A stretch of DNA of 64,000 bases from Nereocystis luetkeana (taxonomy: Eukaryota > Sar > Phaeophyceae > Laminariales > Laminariaceae): contig JARUPZ010000005.1 in assembly GCA_031213475.1 (NCBI GenBank), positions 9,048,988 to 9,112,987 of the forward strand, in the 5' to 3' direction. The notes under the pieces are model-generated. The model was not told where the DNA came from. It worked only from the letters and a program-made list of their open reading frames with translations, and ran no database searches. This document shows, piece by piece, positions 1-12,359 of the stretch (within the stretch, counting starts at the first letter, position 1; each line of letters starts with the position of its first letter). Both the position numbers and the translations under genes were made by a program.

Positions 1-1454
1 GGCACAATCCAACGTCGATCGTCCGCCTTATACTCCAGCTACAGTACACCTGTCGAGCCTCAGTGCTCCCAGCGGTTGTCGTGTTGCGATAGCAAGCAGG
101 ATGGTGCGTGGAGGCATGGAAGGTGCTTGGTGCTGAGAAGCCAACGACATGGGGAAAAAAAACCGTACCGTACATTTCGTCAAATTCCTAACCTTCGCTA
201 CGTAAAAGTACTTTTTTGGCAATTTTTCGAGAATTGACCTCAAAATCCTACCTTCGGTATTCATTTCGAGGAAAGGAAGCAACAACAAAACACACACTTC
301 CGCAAACACTGCAGCAAAATATTATAAAGGCATTATACATATATATGAACATCATGAATACTAAGCGACGAGTTGATATATACCGGTATATTATATATAT
401 TATATATATATATATATATATATGTATACCTGGTATACTGCACTATAAATACTGCTGCAATTCCCGGTACTCTGCAAGTATTTGCGTACTTCCCACCTAC
501 CAGGTATTATAATACCTACCACCAGGTACGTACTAAAATACCGGTCGAGCCAGGCATTTACAGTTTACACGAAAGTGCTTCGCGCTTCGCGTCCCTCGCC
601 TGCGCGCCCGCGGTAGGGATGAAGCACACGTGGCGTCCCTTGTCCCCGTCATCTACAGATAGGTGTGGCTACGCGGAGCCTTCCCCGCTATGTTTTTTTT
701 TGTAAATAATTTTCTCAATTTCCGCCGAAATAAAAAACCAAACACGGTTTTCGGCTCATTTTGGCTTTTTGAAAAAAAAACTGGAATAGGCTTGGGGGGA
801 AAAAAAAACCCGGCAGACACCGAAAACACATTTTTTGCCCGGGTTGTTTTACCCCAAAATCGGCCTTTTCGGCCCTTTCGGCAAAAGCCGGCGGAGGCTC
901 AGCCTAGGTGTGGCGCGGTAGCACGTATCGAAGGTTGTTTACGTTCTCATATACCATACGTATGACGTCAGGGTACGCCACGGCGAGACGACGCTATTAT
1001 TAATAGTAATCGCTAATCGCTATGTTCGTCGCGCTGTGCGAGTCGGCACAATGTCGTCACGACTAACGGTATATAGGTGCCGCTAGCCAACTAACCTCAA
1101 GTTGGTCGGCAAGTCGCCTTGGCAGAGCCAACAGATAGCCAGGCGACTTGCCTGGTTACTTACTGTACGGTAGATCTCGGGGTCGCGCACCGCCGCCGAT
1201 TATTGTTAACAGCAGTCCCTACCAGAAACAGCAGTATCGGTAAACCTCGAAACGATTTATTCACTTCGGCTTCGCGAGTTCTTGCCCCCCCCGCGAGGAG
1301 GGGCAAAAAATGCCTACGTATCATGGCGTGTGTGTGTGTGTGTTTTTTTTCTTTCTTTTAGTCGTCACTTTTACTTTCCAGCCTATAACTCGTAGGAGGT
1401 TATACCCTCAGAGATCTTACAAGCCGTGGTCACAGGCGTCGTCCCTTCTCCCCC
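1..1454. other. No gene seen
   Basis: It holds a TA tract (386-426), TACCAGGTA words near 428, 499 and 519, and a T-rich/G-rich stretch (690-905) with CGGCCTTTTCGGCC foldbacks. Open frames here are short and unremarkable. Confidence 0.5.
386..426. repeat. TA-rich tract
   Basis: Two TA runs separated by short interruptions. Confidence 0.85.
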
Positions 1455-1685
1455 CCGGTACGTACCTTTATTTTTAGTCGCGCTGAGGGTTCAGCATTCC
1501 CACTGCTCGTCGGTTTTCATCGAGTGTAGCCAACTCACGGTCTCGCGCTTTCCGCTAATAATCCATTTTTTCGTGCAAGAAAAAGTCCCTACGAGCATGC
1601 ACACGGTGAGACTTCAACCCACGAAATTGATCTTAGGCACGCGGACCACCTATCAAGCCACCGGGGACGCCGGCTGCTAGTTGCA
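1455..1685 (-). mobile_element. tRNA-derived SINE (family G), copy 1
   Basis: Reverse-strand copy with the same head-to-body order and no MITE, so it supplies the unfilled version of copy 2. The B box is slightly mutated. It ends at a run of seven C on the plus strand near 1450-1457. Confidence 0.65.
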
Positions 1686-1899
1686 GTAGTATTAAAAGGC
1701 TAAATTAATAGCTCGTGTACGTTAGGGTTGTACCCCTTCCAGAAAACAACCTCGGGGGTACTCGCCAGTTTTGGGGACCGAGAATTGTATCGCATTCAGT
1801 ACGTATGTAATACCAGAAAACATAAAACATATAAAATTATACGTCATGATAAAAAAGTAATGATACCAAAAGCCGTACGTACGATGTATCACGGGGGTC

Positions 1900-2006
1900 T
1901 TAACCCTATTAGCACTGCAGTCTCGTTTTGGGGACAATTGGGTACAAATTACTTGGAATTTGAGCGGTTTGTCCCCAAAACGGGACTGGAGTTCTCAAAG
2001 GGTTAA
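1900..2006. mobile_element. MITE family B, copy 1
   Basis: A palindrome of about 90-100 bp with the form TTAA-CCCTTTTAGGACCGCAGT...GTCCTAAAAGGG-TTAA. It has TTAA at both ends. Confidence 0.85.
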
Positions 2007-2370
2007 ATTAAAAACCATTGGAACACTTCATTTATGTGGTGTTTAGTATACCGTAATAAAAACCATACAAAAAAAAGAGCGGAACATCGGCGTGTATCGT
2101 GTTTGCTCGCTCGGCCGCGCGAGCGAGTACTCGCAGGGGGTGCAGCTAGCTCTAAGGAGTGGTAGGTGAACGCACGCAGAATTCGACGCCAGTCGACGAG
2201 GGAGCGAAAGACGCGACAGCGGCAGCAGGAACAGCAAGACAGAGAAAAATAAATCGGTACCAGGGGCCACTCTCGCCGGAAGTATAGTTACCGTTTGGGC
2301 TCTGATACCTACCAGGTACCAGGTACCATGGTATAGATTAAGCGGAGCAACAAGGGCGACGAAATGTATT

Positions 2371-2470
2371 TTAACCCTTTTTAGAAACCGCAGCCCCGTC
2401 TTGGGGGACAAACTACTCAGGATTTTAGCGTTTTGTCCCCACGATGGGAGTGCCGCGCTAGAGGGGTTAA
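2371..2470. mobile_element. MITE family B, copy 2
   Basis: TTAA on both sides, diverged interior. Confidence 0.8.
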
Positions 2471-3924
2471 GATCCCCCAAGAAAACCACAAATCACAACT
2501 GCACATCGCATTCCGTACGTTTAAATTATCGTGTTTGCGATGTGCAGATTCTGTTTTTTTATTTTTCTTTTCTTTTCCTTTTTTTTTTTTCCTTCTTTCC
2601 TATTCCCCCGATTCCAAAAAATTATATCAACTTCCAAGAAACGCCATGAAAAATAGGACGGAAGCGCTCGTGTCTTCGATTTTTTTTCTCGAATTGGGTT
2701 TGTTTTGTGGGCTTGGTCGTATGGAAAAATAGTCCTGTTGGCTAGGAGATCCCGAGTTGCCCCGGGCGACTGACCATATCGCATGAACAAGAAACCCGAC
2801 CACCTACTGTACGTCAATGTGAAGAACACACACACACGTCACGCGCACACAGCGAACAGCAGCAGCCAGAAGGAGGGCGGCACGGCACATGGGTCGCCTC
2901 ACACCACCAAGCTATCTAACCAAGCGCACGGCCCACTTGGGGAAGCCGTGTCAACGCGAGGCCTCCGCAAACACCGGCAAAGTCATGCCTCCGAGGGCTG
3001 GCAGGGTGCAGTTGCAACATCGTTGACGGCGCCGCGTGTGCGTTGTGGACTGCTGCCGAAGCTGTTGCTGTGTGCTGCTTATTTTTGCTGCTGGCGCGAG
3101 GGGCCAACGAAGTAGCGATACTCCGGGTTCTGGGGCGTGTGACCGCACCGCACGCACACCTACAGCGCACCCACGCCAGGCACTGAACAACGTGCCCGAT
3201 CGCATCGTTTGGCAACTCTTCGCATGAATGCCACAAGAGCACAGAGCACGCACACGCAATGAGAAGCGAGCAGCTCGCACGTAGTCGTTGATGCTCCATT
3301 TTCCGTACTGTCAATTCGTTATTTGTTGTCTGTTGCTGTATTCCAAATCCCTAGAATTTTATCTCCGCTTCAAAACTGAACTCACCCTGTCTGGCTCTCG
3401 CAAGCAGTTTCAAACCCGAATTCTGTTTCGAAAATCCGAAAAAGCCCTTGGATCCAACCCCAACCACGATTTGGTCTTCGCCAAACATCTACATGATCAA
3501 TAGAAATTCGCACGAGTACCTCGTGCCTGCTGTGGTACAATTACTACCAGCGAACTTTGGAATTAGAGAGGTACCTGGTGCCATTTTTGAAGCCATTTTT
3601 ACAACAAGGGTAAATAAACCATGCTAAAGGTGCGACGTACGTACGTACGTCTGGAATGTACGTGAAAAAAACGTCAAGTCTAATTCCAAGTAGTTTTTGA
3701 GATGCAACCCGTACACCAAGTACAGGACGCCTTACCAAACCGAGTGACAGAAGAGAGAAGAGAGCCGGCAGATTGAGATTTACAGGAAAATAAGAACATC
3801 GGGAGCGTCCACACTGAAGCTCGCGTAGAACGCACCCGCTCTCAAATAAGAAATCCACCTTGGACCAGCTTTCTTGATCATTGCCAGGCGTTCTGTGCTG
3901 CTCTGTACCGCACTGATATAGAGA
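2471..3924. other. No gene seen
   Basis: Overlapping frames at 2783-3314 on both strands reflect GC-richer sequence with GCTGCT-type repeats. No domain and no consistent frame. ACGTACGTACGT occurs near 3635. Confidence 0.5.
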
Positions 3925-4285
3925 AACGGACATCGTCCCCGATGGTTTGGTAGGTGGCCTGCGTGCCTATTAAGATCAATTTCGTGGGTTCGAGTCTCAC
4001 CGAGCGCATGCTCGTAGGGGCTTTCTCTTGCACAAAAAACGAATCGCGGAAAGCACTAGACCGTGAGTTACTCTTACGGAGGCCCATACCTGGTACCTGG
4101 TAGTAAATAGGAACAAATATTGTTGGTAAAAATAGGTTATATATAGAATTTTGTGTGTGCCGTAGGTGTCCTATTTACTATGGACCCCACGTAATAAATA
4201 GCAAAACTCGATGAAAAACAACGAGCAGCGGAAATGGTGAGCCCAATGCGCGATAAAAATGAAGGCACGTGAACCCGGGGGTTGA
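3925..4285 (+). mobile_element. tRNA-derived SINE (family G), copy 2, split by a MITE
   Basis: The head carries an A-box-like TGGTTTGGTAGG and, about 32 nt later, a B box GGTTCGAGTCTC, which is the normal internal-promoter spacing of RNA polymerase III. No full cloverleaf forms. The body matches copy 1 (1470-1685, minus strand) and resumes after a family A MITE (4074-4194). It ends at a G run, as copy 1 does. Confidence 0.7.
4074..4194. mobile_element. MITE family A, copy 1
   Basis: About 105 bp in its basic form, with 27-bp terminal inverted repeats TTACGGGGGACCATAG...; flanked by TA. This copy sits in a SINE and carries two stacked CCTGGTA insertions at a TA in its left arm (4087-4100). 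Confidence 0.85.
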
Positions 4286-4328
4286 AGGGAGGGCACGGCA
4301 GCTGTGATCACGGCTTGCCAGGTACGAG

Positions 4329-4429
4329 TTAATCCTGTTAGGACCGCAGTCCCGTTTTGGGGACAAATTACTTGGAATTTGACTGGTTTATCCCCAAAAC
4401 GGAACTGCAGTTTGGCCTGAAAGGGTTAA
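4329..4429. mobile_element. MITE family B, copy 3
   Basis: TTAA on both sides, with paired arms CCCGTTTTGGGGACAAA and its complement. Confidence 0.9.
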
Positions 4430-4481
4430 GCTGGAAAGTAAAAGTGACAAATAAAAACAAATAATACAGGAATTAAAAAAG

Positions 4482-4523
4482 TGATTTATCCCCGAAACGG
4501 CCGGGCGGTCCCGGAGGGGTTAA
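4482..4523. mobile_element. MITE family B, half copy
   Basis: Right arm only, ending GGGGTTAA. Confidence 0.65.
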
Positions 4524-4813
4524 CAAAGCCTCTCAATTGACATATTTCGAGAGGATACGAGGTATTCATAGAGAGGGGACAGGAGGACGCCGCTGCGATC
4601 TGTGAGCTGCGAGCTGACGCCGTTTGGTCCGTCTCGAGGCCGTCAGAAACTATCTGCGAGCGGCGACTGCGTGCCTGGTACTCTGTACCAGGCAAGACTT
4701 TTCCTCGCCTTCGGCATTCGATCCTCGGGATATATATACCTATATGGTATATAACCAAGCACTACTATTAATATTAATACTGCTGCTGTGCCAGGTATCA
4801 GGTCAAGGGAATC

Positions 4814-4920
4814 GTAACCCTTTTAGGACTGCAGTCTCGTTTTGGGGACAATTTGGTACAAACTACTTGGAATTTGACTGGTGTGTCCCCAAAACGGGAC
4901 TGGAGTTCTACAAGGATTAA
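4814..4920. mobile_element. MITE family B, copy 5
   Basis: Closest to copy 1: both share the extra GGGTACAAA-like stretch in the left arm. Confidence 0.85.
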
Positions 4921-5640
4921 AAGGAGACGAAAAACTGAAAGAGGCGCCTTTCTTTTTCCTCACAGACAGCAGTCCGTCTCATGTCAACTTCACAGATAAG
5001 AATACACCGCTCTAGACATAAATATAAGGCACGTTTAGGCTTTAATAAGAAGACCAAGCGGTCCTTCTATTTACGCCCAGAGAGGTACGTGTTATATTCA
5101 ATCTCTCTGTCCGGAATCACGAGGAGTGCTTGGCTGGTACAACTGCTGTACGAGTACGAGTATATAGCATGAAGATCGAATCGGTCCTTACTTGCGCGGA
5201 CCGAGTGGTATGTATCGGTATCTCTCCACCGGAATAAAGAGCGAAGCTGCACTGAATTGCCGAGACATACAGTAAGTAATGTACTGGCTGTCGGTTCGAT
5301 GCTAATCACCTCGTACGACTTGCAATTAATAGGCTACGAAAGAAGCTCGTACTTTTGTAAATCAGGTACTCGCATTATCCCTGTGCAATGACTGCGATGT
5401 CCTACGAGTGTATACGTACTCGTACTATTAATACGTATGCTGTGTGTCGTGTGTTGTGAGCCAGCACTTCCGTCGAAAACATAGCTATTGGTGTATACCT
5501 GGTACCTGGTATGTACGTACTGCTGTAGACCTCCTGTTGCTGACCGGAAACAATGGCCGCGGCAGCAGCAAGCAGCAGGCGGCAGCCGCGTCACAACATG
5601 ATACCAGGTACAACAGTACAACCCACAAACACCTGAAAAG

Positions 5641-5679
5641 CTCCTCCTCCTCCTCCTCCTCCTCCTCCTCCTCCTCCTC
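5641..5679 (+). repeat. (CTC)13
   Basis: A pure trinucleotide run, read as poly-Ser in one frame. Confidence 0.95.
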
Positions 5680-6586
5680 TCGTAGCTACGTACAGCAGCA
5701 CGTACGAGCTACGTACTACGGGTACAAACAATACCAGGCACCGGTGGTCTCTACGGAGATGACACGCTCAGCGGACACAATCACAAACGCAAGACACACC
5801 ATACACGGACGCACACAGACGGGTACAGACGAACAGGCAGACAAATGGGGGTAGGTAGACAAACGAGGGTACACGTGATAGGCACACAGACCCCCCCCCC
5901 CCCCTCGCCTCGATGACTCGGTGGCTCTCTGACCTATTGCTCGTACGTCGTACCTTGGGTACGTAACACCTCTCTCTGTCTGGGAAGCAAGCAATCAACC
6001 CTGAAAATCAAAATCAGAATCAACCTTTTGTGACGAGGTACGAGATGCCATGCTGACTTGACTCTCCACTCTCCACTCAACAGAGGAGTGCTCTAATCTT
6101 CTCAAATTGCACGCCGTGCGCGGCCGCTCTCAGCGTCGTCTACAGGATCCGCGCGACAGCACCAGAGGCCACTCGATCGATAGGGTACGTAGGGAGCGTG
6201 TGTAGCAAATCGGGGCACCTCTCTCTGCTTTCTGTTGTAGCTCTTATCTCTCTCACACACAAACTCACCGTTCTGCGCGCGCACGTGGGTCCCCTTCTTT
6301 GCTATTTTTTCCGTTCTTCTTCGCGTCTTTCGCCTGGGCCTTCAGCCGGTCCCGGTCTCTCTGGTTTCCACGTGCCATTGGCTCCGAGTAGGCCCGCACC
6401 TCACTCCGGTACGAGACGAGAGACGACGCGAGTCACTGCTTCGGTTCGGAAGAGATGGGGAGTGGAGTGGAGACGATGGGCTGTCCGCCCGCCGGATGGG
6501 GCCCAAAATCCCGAAATAACCTCCCTACAGAATCACGCCGTACAACAATATGGAAACCCTTGGATCCAAAATGTAACCTTGAAAAT

Positions 6587-6616
6587 CAATGGGAATGACT
6601 TAAGTCATTCCCATTG
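6587..6616. repeat. 30-bp perfect palindrome
   Basis: The 15-bp arm CAATGGGAATGACTT is followed without spacer by its exact reverse complement. Confidence 0.95.
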
Positions 6617-7387
6617 TTGAAAACTGAGGCCAAAACTGAAACGATCAAAAGATCAAGATTGAAAGGACACAGCAGACAGCAGACACGCAACGTATACCGG
6701 CATAACCTGGTACTTGGTGCGTATACGTAACTGCTATATCTTTGTATCTTTTGGGCAGTTGGCGGTTGGCATTTGGTGTTGTGGATTATGGGCAGGGGTT
6801 GGCAAGTGGCAGGGGGCAGGATCTCCAATAATAAACCTTCGATTTACCCACCAGGTGTAAGTAGTATACGTAGCGCGCGCGTACGAGCAGGTCACGTACC
6901 ATGTACTGGCACGAGTTCAGACTGAGGTGTTTATTTATTTATTTATTTCTACGCTTTACGCACTGCTGTGTTGTAGAGCAGCTATAACATACAGTACCCT
7001 GTATAGGTGTCGTCCCATACCCATACACACTACAGCAGTTATTAATAGTACAGCGTATCAGTAAATACATGCATACATTTATCTGGGGTCTGGGGCGCTG
7101 TGGCTAATAATGTCAGGTGTGGTGTGTGTTGTAAATCTCAACGGCGGGGAGCAAGCACCCCCCGCATATTATGCAGCAGCAGCGTAACATCATCAACAAC
7201 AACAACAACAACAACGGCATGCTGCAGCAGCAAGCAGTACGCACCCGCGTGTGATGGAACAGATAGATAGGCGAGAGAGGTGGACAGGTGTGATGACGTT
7301 AATGGCTCGATCGGATGTGGGTGCCGTCTGTCCTGGGGTCTGTGTATTAATATTCTGTGTAGAGTGCCAGGTACCAGGTACGTGCAG

Positions 7388-7434
7388 TAGTACATACCTG
7401 ATACCTGGTACCTGGTACCTGGTACCTGGTAGGT
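7388..7434. repeat. Stacked TACCTGG words
   Basis: Five TACCTGG or TACCTGA units in a row, the largest cluster of this word in the window. Confidence 0.85.
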
Positions 7435-7587
7435 GTTTATTTCTGGTGCAGGTATTCGTTTTAAACCTCCCTGATACGTTGACCGTTCATAGCAATCAAT
7501 GTGTGTGTATACCGGGAATCCAGACCCCCCCCTCCCCCCCCCCCCGGTTGCTGCTGTCGTTGCCACATGACCTCATCGCCGAAAATC

Positions 7588-7652
7588 TAGTCCATAGCCA
7601 CAGAACAGGTTCCAATAACTCCGGGTTTGAAGAAGACCTCAAAGAAAAATAA
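7588..7652 (+). repeat. Repeat F, copy 1
   Basis: ACAGGTTCCAATAACTCCGG and GAAGAAGACCTC, without the (TTG) head. Confidence 0.5.
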
Positions 7653-8379
7653 AACAGTATAATAGTACAACCCGATAATATGCGTATGTACATAGATATA
7701 CACATCACAACAGAATGGATGAAGCACACATCGTACACCCCAACCAAGAAACAAAACAGTGAAATCAACGTGCATTACGTAGAGGCACCGGCTACATACA
7801 GTAGATGCATCGCATACCTACGTTGTACAAGTCACGACTGAAACCGAGGGGATGATATAAAAAAAAGTTGGAAACTGTAATCAAACCAAATGAAAATTAG
7901 TGAAATCTAACCAAAATCACAATAAAATCCAATCGAATCAAATCGAAAGGAAAAAAGGAGAAAACGATAAAAAAAATACGAAGAAGAAATATGACCGTTT
8001 GTAAGCACCTGTTGCGTACGCTAGCCTAAAATAATATCTACTCACAAGAAAAAACTCAGGATAATACACAAGAGAAACGCAAGAGAATACGTAGACTTGG
8101 GTTCTCACAGGCAGGCAGAGGGGCGGGGGGGGAAAGAGGGGAAAAAACACAAGCAAAATACATCATAAAAATAGCTACAATAGCTACGAATACCCAGGCG
8201 CGTACCAGGTACCAGGTACAAAATACCATGGTAAGCGAAACATCGAAAGAGACCAACAGGGAAGATAGATAAAGAAAGAAATAAAGAGGGAGACAAATAG
8301 AGAAAGCAGGGGAAAGCGGAAGGGAGGCACCGAAGACATACCGAAAGGTGACGGAGTCCTGACGGCCCTACGGTAACTA

Positions 8380-8486
8380 TTACGGGGGACCATAGTTAAT
8401 AGGACCAAATATTGTTAGTAGAAATGGTTAAATATATAGTTTTTTTAATGTATACCACAGGTCCTATTAACTATGAACCCCCATAA
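8380..8486. mobile_element. MITE family A, copy 2
   Basis: Full length, close to consensus, with both arms intact. Confidence 0.9.
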
Positions 8487-8663
8487 TACTTCTCGGGCAC
8501 TGGGAAGACACACATGACGACGATGATGGTGGTCATGCCAAGTCGTCAGCCTTATATGCAGAAAACTTCCATCTCGAAAAGGATGTGTGATCAAGGGCCA
8601 AATTACTAAGGCAAGCTGAAGATGACTACGCCCTCCCCCCCGCCCCCGCACCCTCGTCGTCCC

Positions 8664-8771
8664 CCGTGTGAAAAGCCGGCGTGCTCCGTCCCGGCATTGT
8701 AGGGGTGCGAGGGCCTATGGTCATACGACTACGCCCATTCTTGACCTGCGTACACCCCCCCCCCCCCCCCT
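8664..8771 (+). repeat. Repeat E, copy 1
   Basis: It contains the conserved CCGGCATTGTAGG and TATGGTCATACGACTACG blocks and ends in GTACA followed by a long C run. Only the C-tract half is present. Confidence 0.8.
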
Positions 8772-9609
8772 TCCCCCTTCGCCTCGGCGGGGAGGTGCCT
8801 GTAGTAACTTCGGTGTTTGAATTTGTATCAGCCCCTCCTATCCTCCTCCGTTTATCGGCTGGGGTGTACGGTAGGGAAACCGCTCATCCAGAGGTGCGCA
8901 GGACTGTGGATGCTCGTATTCTTCCCTTTCCGGCTGCCATCCCCCTCCCCCGCCCCCCTCTCCCGTCGGTATAGATGCGCCGGTAGTAGATTCGGTGTTT
9001 TGACATATTTCAGTCCTTCCGATCCCTTCATATCTGAGGGTGTGACTAGAGTAACCGCTCAGATAAAGGTACACAGGTTTTGTGGATTACGCTTTGATCT
9101 GTCCTTTTTCGAATTCGCTTTCACCCCGTGCCCCCGCCCCCGCCCCTTCCCCCCCCCCCACTTTCCCTCGCCTCCTCTCGCCAGGGATGTGGTGGTAGTA
9201 GCGCTGGTGAATGACGCTTTCCGAGTCCTCTGTGGGTAGGTCTCCGTTATATCTCACCTTTCGAGACATCCCTCAACCCCGTTGAAACCCCGAGATGGCG
9301 GACCAATACGACGATATCTTTGTCACCACCCACCGTCTACGAAAAGAGCGAGATTACCCAGCAGTGCGGGTAGGATTTTTTTTATCTTGCACCTCGTGCC
9401 GCACGAGTCTCCTAGCATCAACCATTGTAACTCGGGACACCAACCATTGTGTGATCCCCTCAATCAGCCCTGCAATGGCCACAATGGTTGCTGTAACCGT
9501 CATTTTTTTAATCGTCGTTTTTTTCCCCTCTGAAGCCCAAAGAGGGCTAAGGAGGAGGCTTAGTAGTCTCACCGGGGTCTGTCTTATTAGCGTTCGAGGG
9601 TGGTGTGGG

Positions 9610-9790
9610 GTTTTGTAGGAGCCGTGCGCGTATGTTCGACCCGTGTCCTACGTCGTGGAACCGGTGTTCCCCCGACTCGGTATATTCCGTGTTATTGCGA
9701 GTAGATGCACATCTCATCAGGGTGGGCTAGTGTTATGGTATCTCCCTGAAAGATCTGCAGAGACCCAGTGATGGGAACGCGGGAAAGGGT
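9610..9790 (+). repeat. Repeat K, copy 1
   Basis: It shares GGGCTAGTGTTATGGTA and a GTGGAAYCGG block with copies 2 and 3, and is followed by E copy 2. Confidence 0.6.
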
Positions 9791-9899
9791 GGCGGTTCAC
9801 GTAAAGGGGGGAGGGCCGGGGGGGGGGGGCAGGGATGGGGTTGTTGAACGAGATATCTGGAAATATCCCAGAGGAGCGGGGCGCCGTAAAGAGGGCGGT

Positions 9900-10145
9900 G
9901 GGGGGGGGGGGGGGAGGGGGGTGCGTGCATTTTCATGCATGGCCGTAGTCGTACTACCATAGATTCTCACACCCCTACACTGCTGGGACGGAGCACGTCG
10001 GGTTCTCGCCGACCAGGCAGACGTTGCTTGCACCAAACGCGAAGCGTCGTAAGGTGTTTCGCGGGTCGCATGGAGGGTGAGCTGCGTCCTACTAAGAACC
10101 GCTCGTGAGGCGGACGTGCAAATGGATGACAGTTTCAGGGGCGCA
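9900..10145 (-). repeat. Repeat E, copy 2
   Basis: It begins after a G-rich tract, then CATGCATGGCCGTAGTCGTA, and continues through the CCTCACGGCGCTTCGC-type block to the CAAGTCCGCC-type block (all as reverse complement). The distal end is missing. Confidence 0.85.
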
Positions 10146-10671
10146 CTCAGTTGTTGCTTGCCTCACTGTAGTCATTTTGACCATTGATCACGCATCCCTT
10201 TCGAGACGGAGCGCCGTTCGTACTCCGAACAGAGACACCCCCGACAGTTGGGGCGCTCATTCCATTGTTTCCATGTATTTTATAGGCTGCTTTCGCTGGT
10301 CTTATCCTCTTCCCGTACCGCCGCCTGTGGCCACCGTCTACCTGGTATCTCTTAGGATGGTGGTCGTTTTCTCGTTACTATAGGGTGTACCGAACCCCTC
10401 CATGTCCCACTCACCTATTTTCCTCATCTCCTGTTCTAGCACGTGCTCCCCCTATCCCCCACCCGTGACGCCTACCCCTACACCTCTAGGCTAGCCCCCA
10501 TCCCGCGCTCCAACCCTCACCTTGAAGAAACGTTGTCCGGGAACATTGTAGCAGAAACAAAGAGCAAGGGCAGCCGAACAACTACAATAGATAGAGGTCA
10601 GTCCGAAGGTAGGTACATATATAGTGCTCTTTTCTTGTGATGAGGCGTTCTGCGATAGGGGTACACCCTAA

Positions 10672-10905
10672 ATTTTCTGAGGCTCCCCATTCAAGGAGCT
10701 CCATACCTCACCCGAAAACTTACTTCTATCAAGTATCGAATTGAATCTCGAGGAACAATCCAATGTCCCAAGTCTACCAGTAAGTCATTTTTCGAAACAA
10801 GATTGCCATTTCCGACGAGTTTGGGCTAAGAAGCCCCGCCATTCAGAAAATAGTTTAGAGGAAATGTGCTATATACCTCTATCGTAGAAACTCGTCCTTT
10901 TGTTT
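10672..10905 (+). repeat. Repeat D, copy 1
   Basis: Family D runs from CTGAGGCTCCTCACTCAAGG through GGAGCTCCATACCTCACCCG and CCGACGATTTTGGG to CTACCTCTATCGTAGAA. This copy is complete but diverged. Confidence 0.75.
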
Positions 10906-10975
10906 ATTCTTCGTAGAGCTTGTGAGCGTTCAACGTTGAAGTTCATGCCACGTACGCGTTGGCGGGATGGCAAGA
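10893..10975 (-). repeat. Repeat C, copy 1
   Basis: Family C has a terminal block CTTGCCATCCGACAATGTGC followed by AGCATGAGCTTCAACGTTGA. This is a diverged partial copy. Confidence 0.6.
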
Positions 10976-11493
10976 ATAACTACTATTAATAGTGTTAATA
11001 GAACCGAAAAATGTCAGTTGTTTTGGTCGCCGTACATCGTGTATATCGAAAGTTTCGAAAGTTTCGACGTATCGGAACTCTCGACATATTGTTGTTGCGT
11101 GCCTTTTGTCGTCCGCATCCCCAACACTTGGGCAGCACGAGCGTCAGCCTTGATCACTCAGAAACATTCCCCGAAAGAAGAATTTGATCGAACGCGTTTT
11201 TTCGCACTCCACCACCTGGCTTATCTCCGTGTTTCTTACGCTGACACTGAACGAAAGCTTCGGTGCACCAAATATCGAAGTCGTATCGAATACGACGTAA
11301 GTTTTTTTTCCCTTCGTCGGTATCGTATCGCACTCGACGCACTGTCGGCTGTATATCGAGATTATTAATTCTAAAATACGCGTTCAATTCAACTCGCAAA
11401 CCTTCCTGCTGTGCTAGTACTGCTGCATAGGTTATGTTCGTTACTGGCAGAAAACCAACAAAAATTCTGGGGGCTACAGCAGTAGTAAGTTGA

Positions 11494-11745
11494 CTGACCC
11501 GTTCTACGGTAGAGGTAGCACATTTCCGCTATTTTGTTTCTGAAAGAGACGGGGAGTTCCTTGACCCAAAATCGTCGGGATGTCAATCTTGATTTCGAAA
11601 AAAAAAAAAGTTTTGTAGGTAGACTCGGGCCATGGGATTACTCGCCGCGATGCATTTCAATTTTTTGCTGGAGTCAGTTTTCGGAGGAGGTATGGAGCTC
11701 CTTAAGTGAGGGGCCTCAGAAAAATTAGGGTGAACCCCTTAACGT
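11494..11745 (-). repeat. Repeat D, copy 2 (empty site for MITE B)
   Basis: A complete reverse copy. It has GAGCTCCTTAAGTGAGG where copy 7 holds a family B MITE. Confidence 0.8.
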
Positions 11746-12336
11746 AGAACGCCTTGACTGACCCGTTCTCTTACGGGACTTCAAGAGGGGGGGGGGGGGG
11801 GGGGGGGAGGAATACCGACGAACACAAAATTCAGGGCATGCCCTTACTCGCGCTACGTAGGACCAAACTCGAGGGTGCTTCCCCGCTTGTCGTCAATGGT
11901 TGCGCGTAGGTAGTGGAACGCATGAAGATCTAGAGATAGCACACCTTCCATGTTTCAAGTCTTTGGATTCTACGGAAGTTGCCCTTTTATGTTTGGATGA
12001 TATGATCGGAACAAGCTCTGCGCGTTGTTGCCACATGACAAAATAGCTTCTAGTTTTCGTTTTCTTTTGGTTCAAACAATACCGGGTATATATACATATA
12101 TATATATATATACCCTATATATAGGGACCACGGGGCGGGTCTCTTATGTCTCTAGGTTTTCTATAGGATCTGATGCATATTACGGTGCGACAGGGCATGC
12201 CTTTTTGCTGCACCGCATTTTTTGCCTTATGAGGCGTTTGCCTTGTGACGGACGCACGCAGGTGGAGATGCGCCATGTTTTTTCCGAGGCTTCTCACTCG
12301 GGGAGGTACGTGCTAACAGAAAGTAAAAACCGATTT

Positions 12337-12359
12337 GGGGGGGGGGGGGGGGGGGGGGG
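12337..12359. repeat. Run of about 23 G
   Basis: One of many long G or C runs. Others: 11787-11807, 12607-12623, 19224-19240, 26438-26454, 27837-27855, 33637-33653, 53179-53193, 57016-57039, 62550-62568. Confidence 0.9.

Larger units (their letters stand above)
4921..8379. other. No gene seen; word- and repeat-rich
   Basis: It contains the (CTC)13 run, the 30-bp palindrome, TTTA units at 6931-6948, CAA units at 7193-7214 and repeated TACCWGGTA words. The 136- to 142-codon frames (5444-5854, 6198-6620, 7138-7566) are low-complexity or cross repeats. Confidence 0.5.
8664..10145. mobile_element. Element bounded by inverted E repeats, with K inside
   Basis: A plus-strand E copy (8664-8771, C-tract on its right) faces a minus-strand E copy (9900-10145, G-tract on its left). 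Inside are C-rich sequence (8772-9290), a low-quality open frame (9295-9618) and repeat K (9610-9790). The same K then E(minus) order recurs at 59505-60163. I infer a non-autonomous mobile element; no transposase is visible. Confidence 0.45.
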
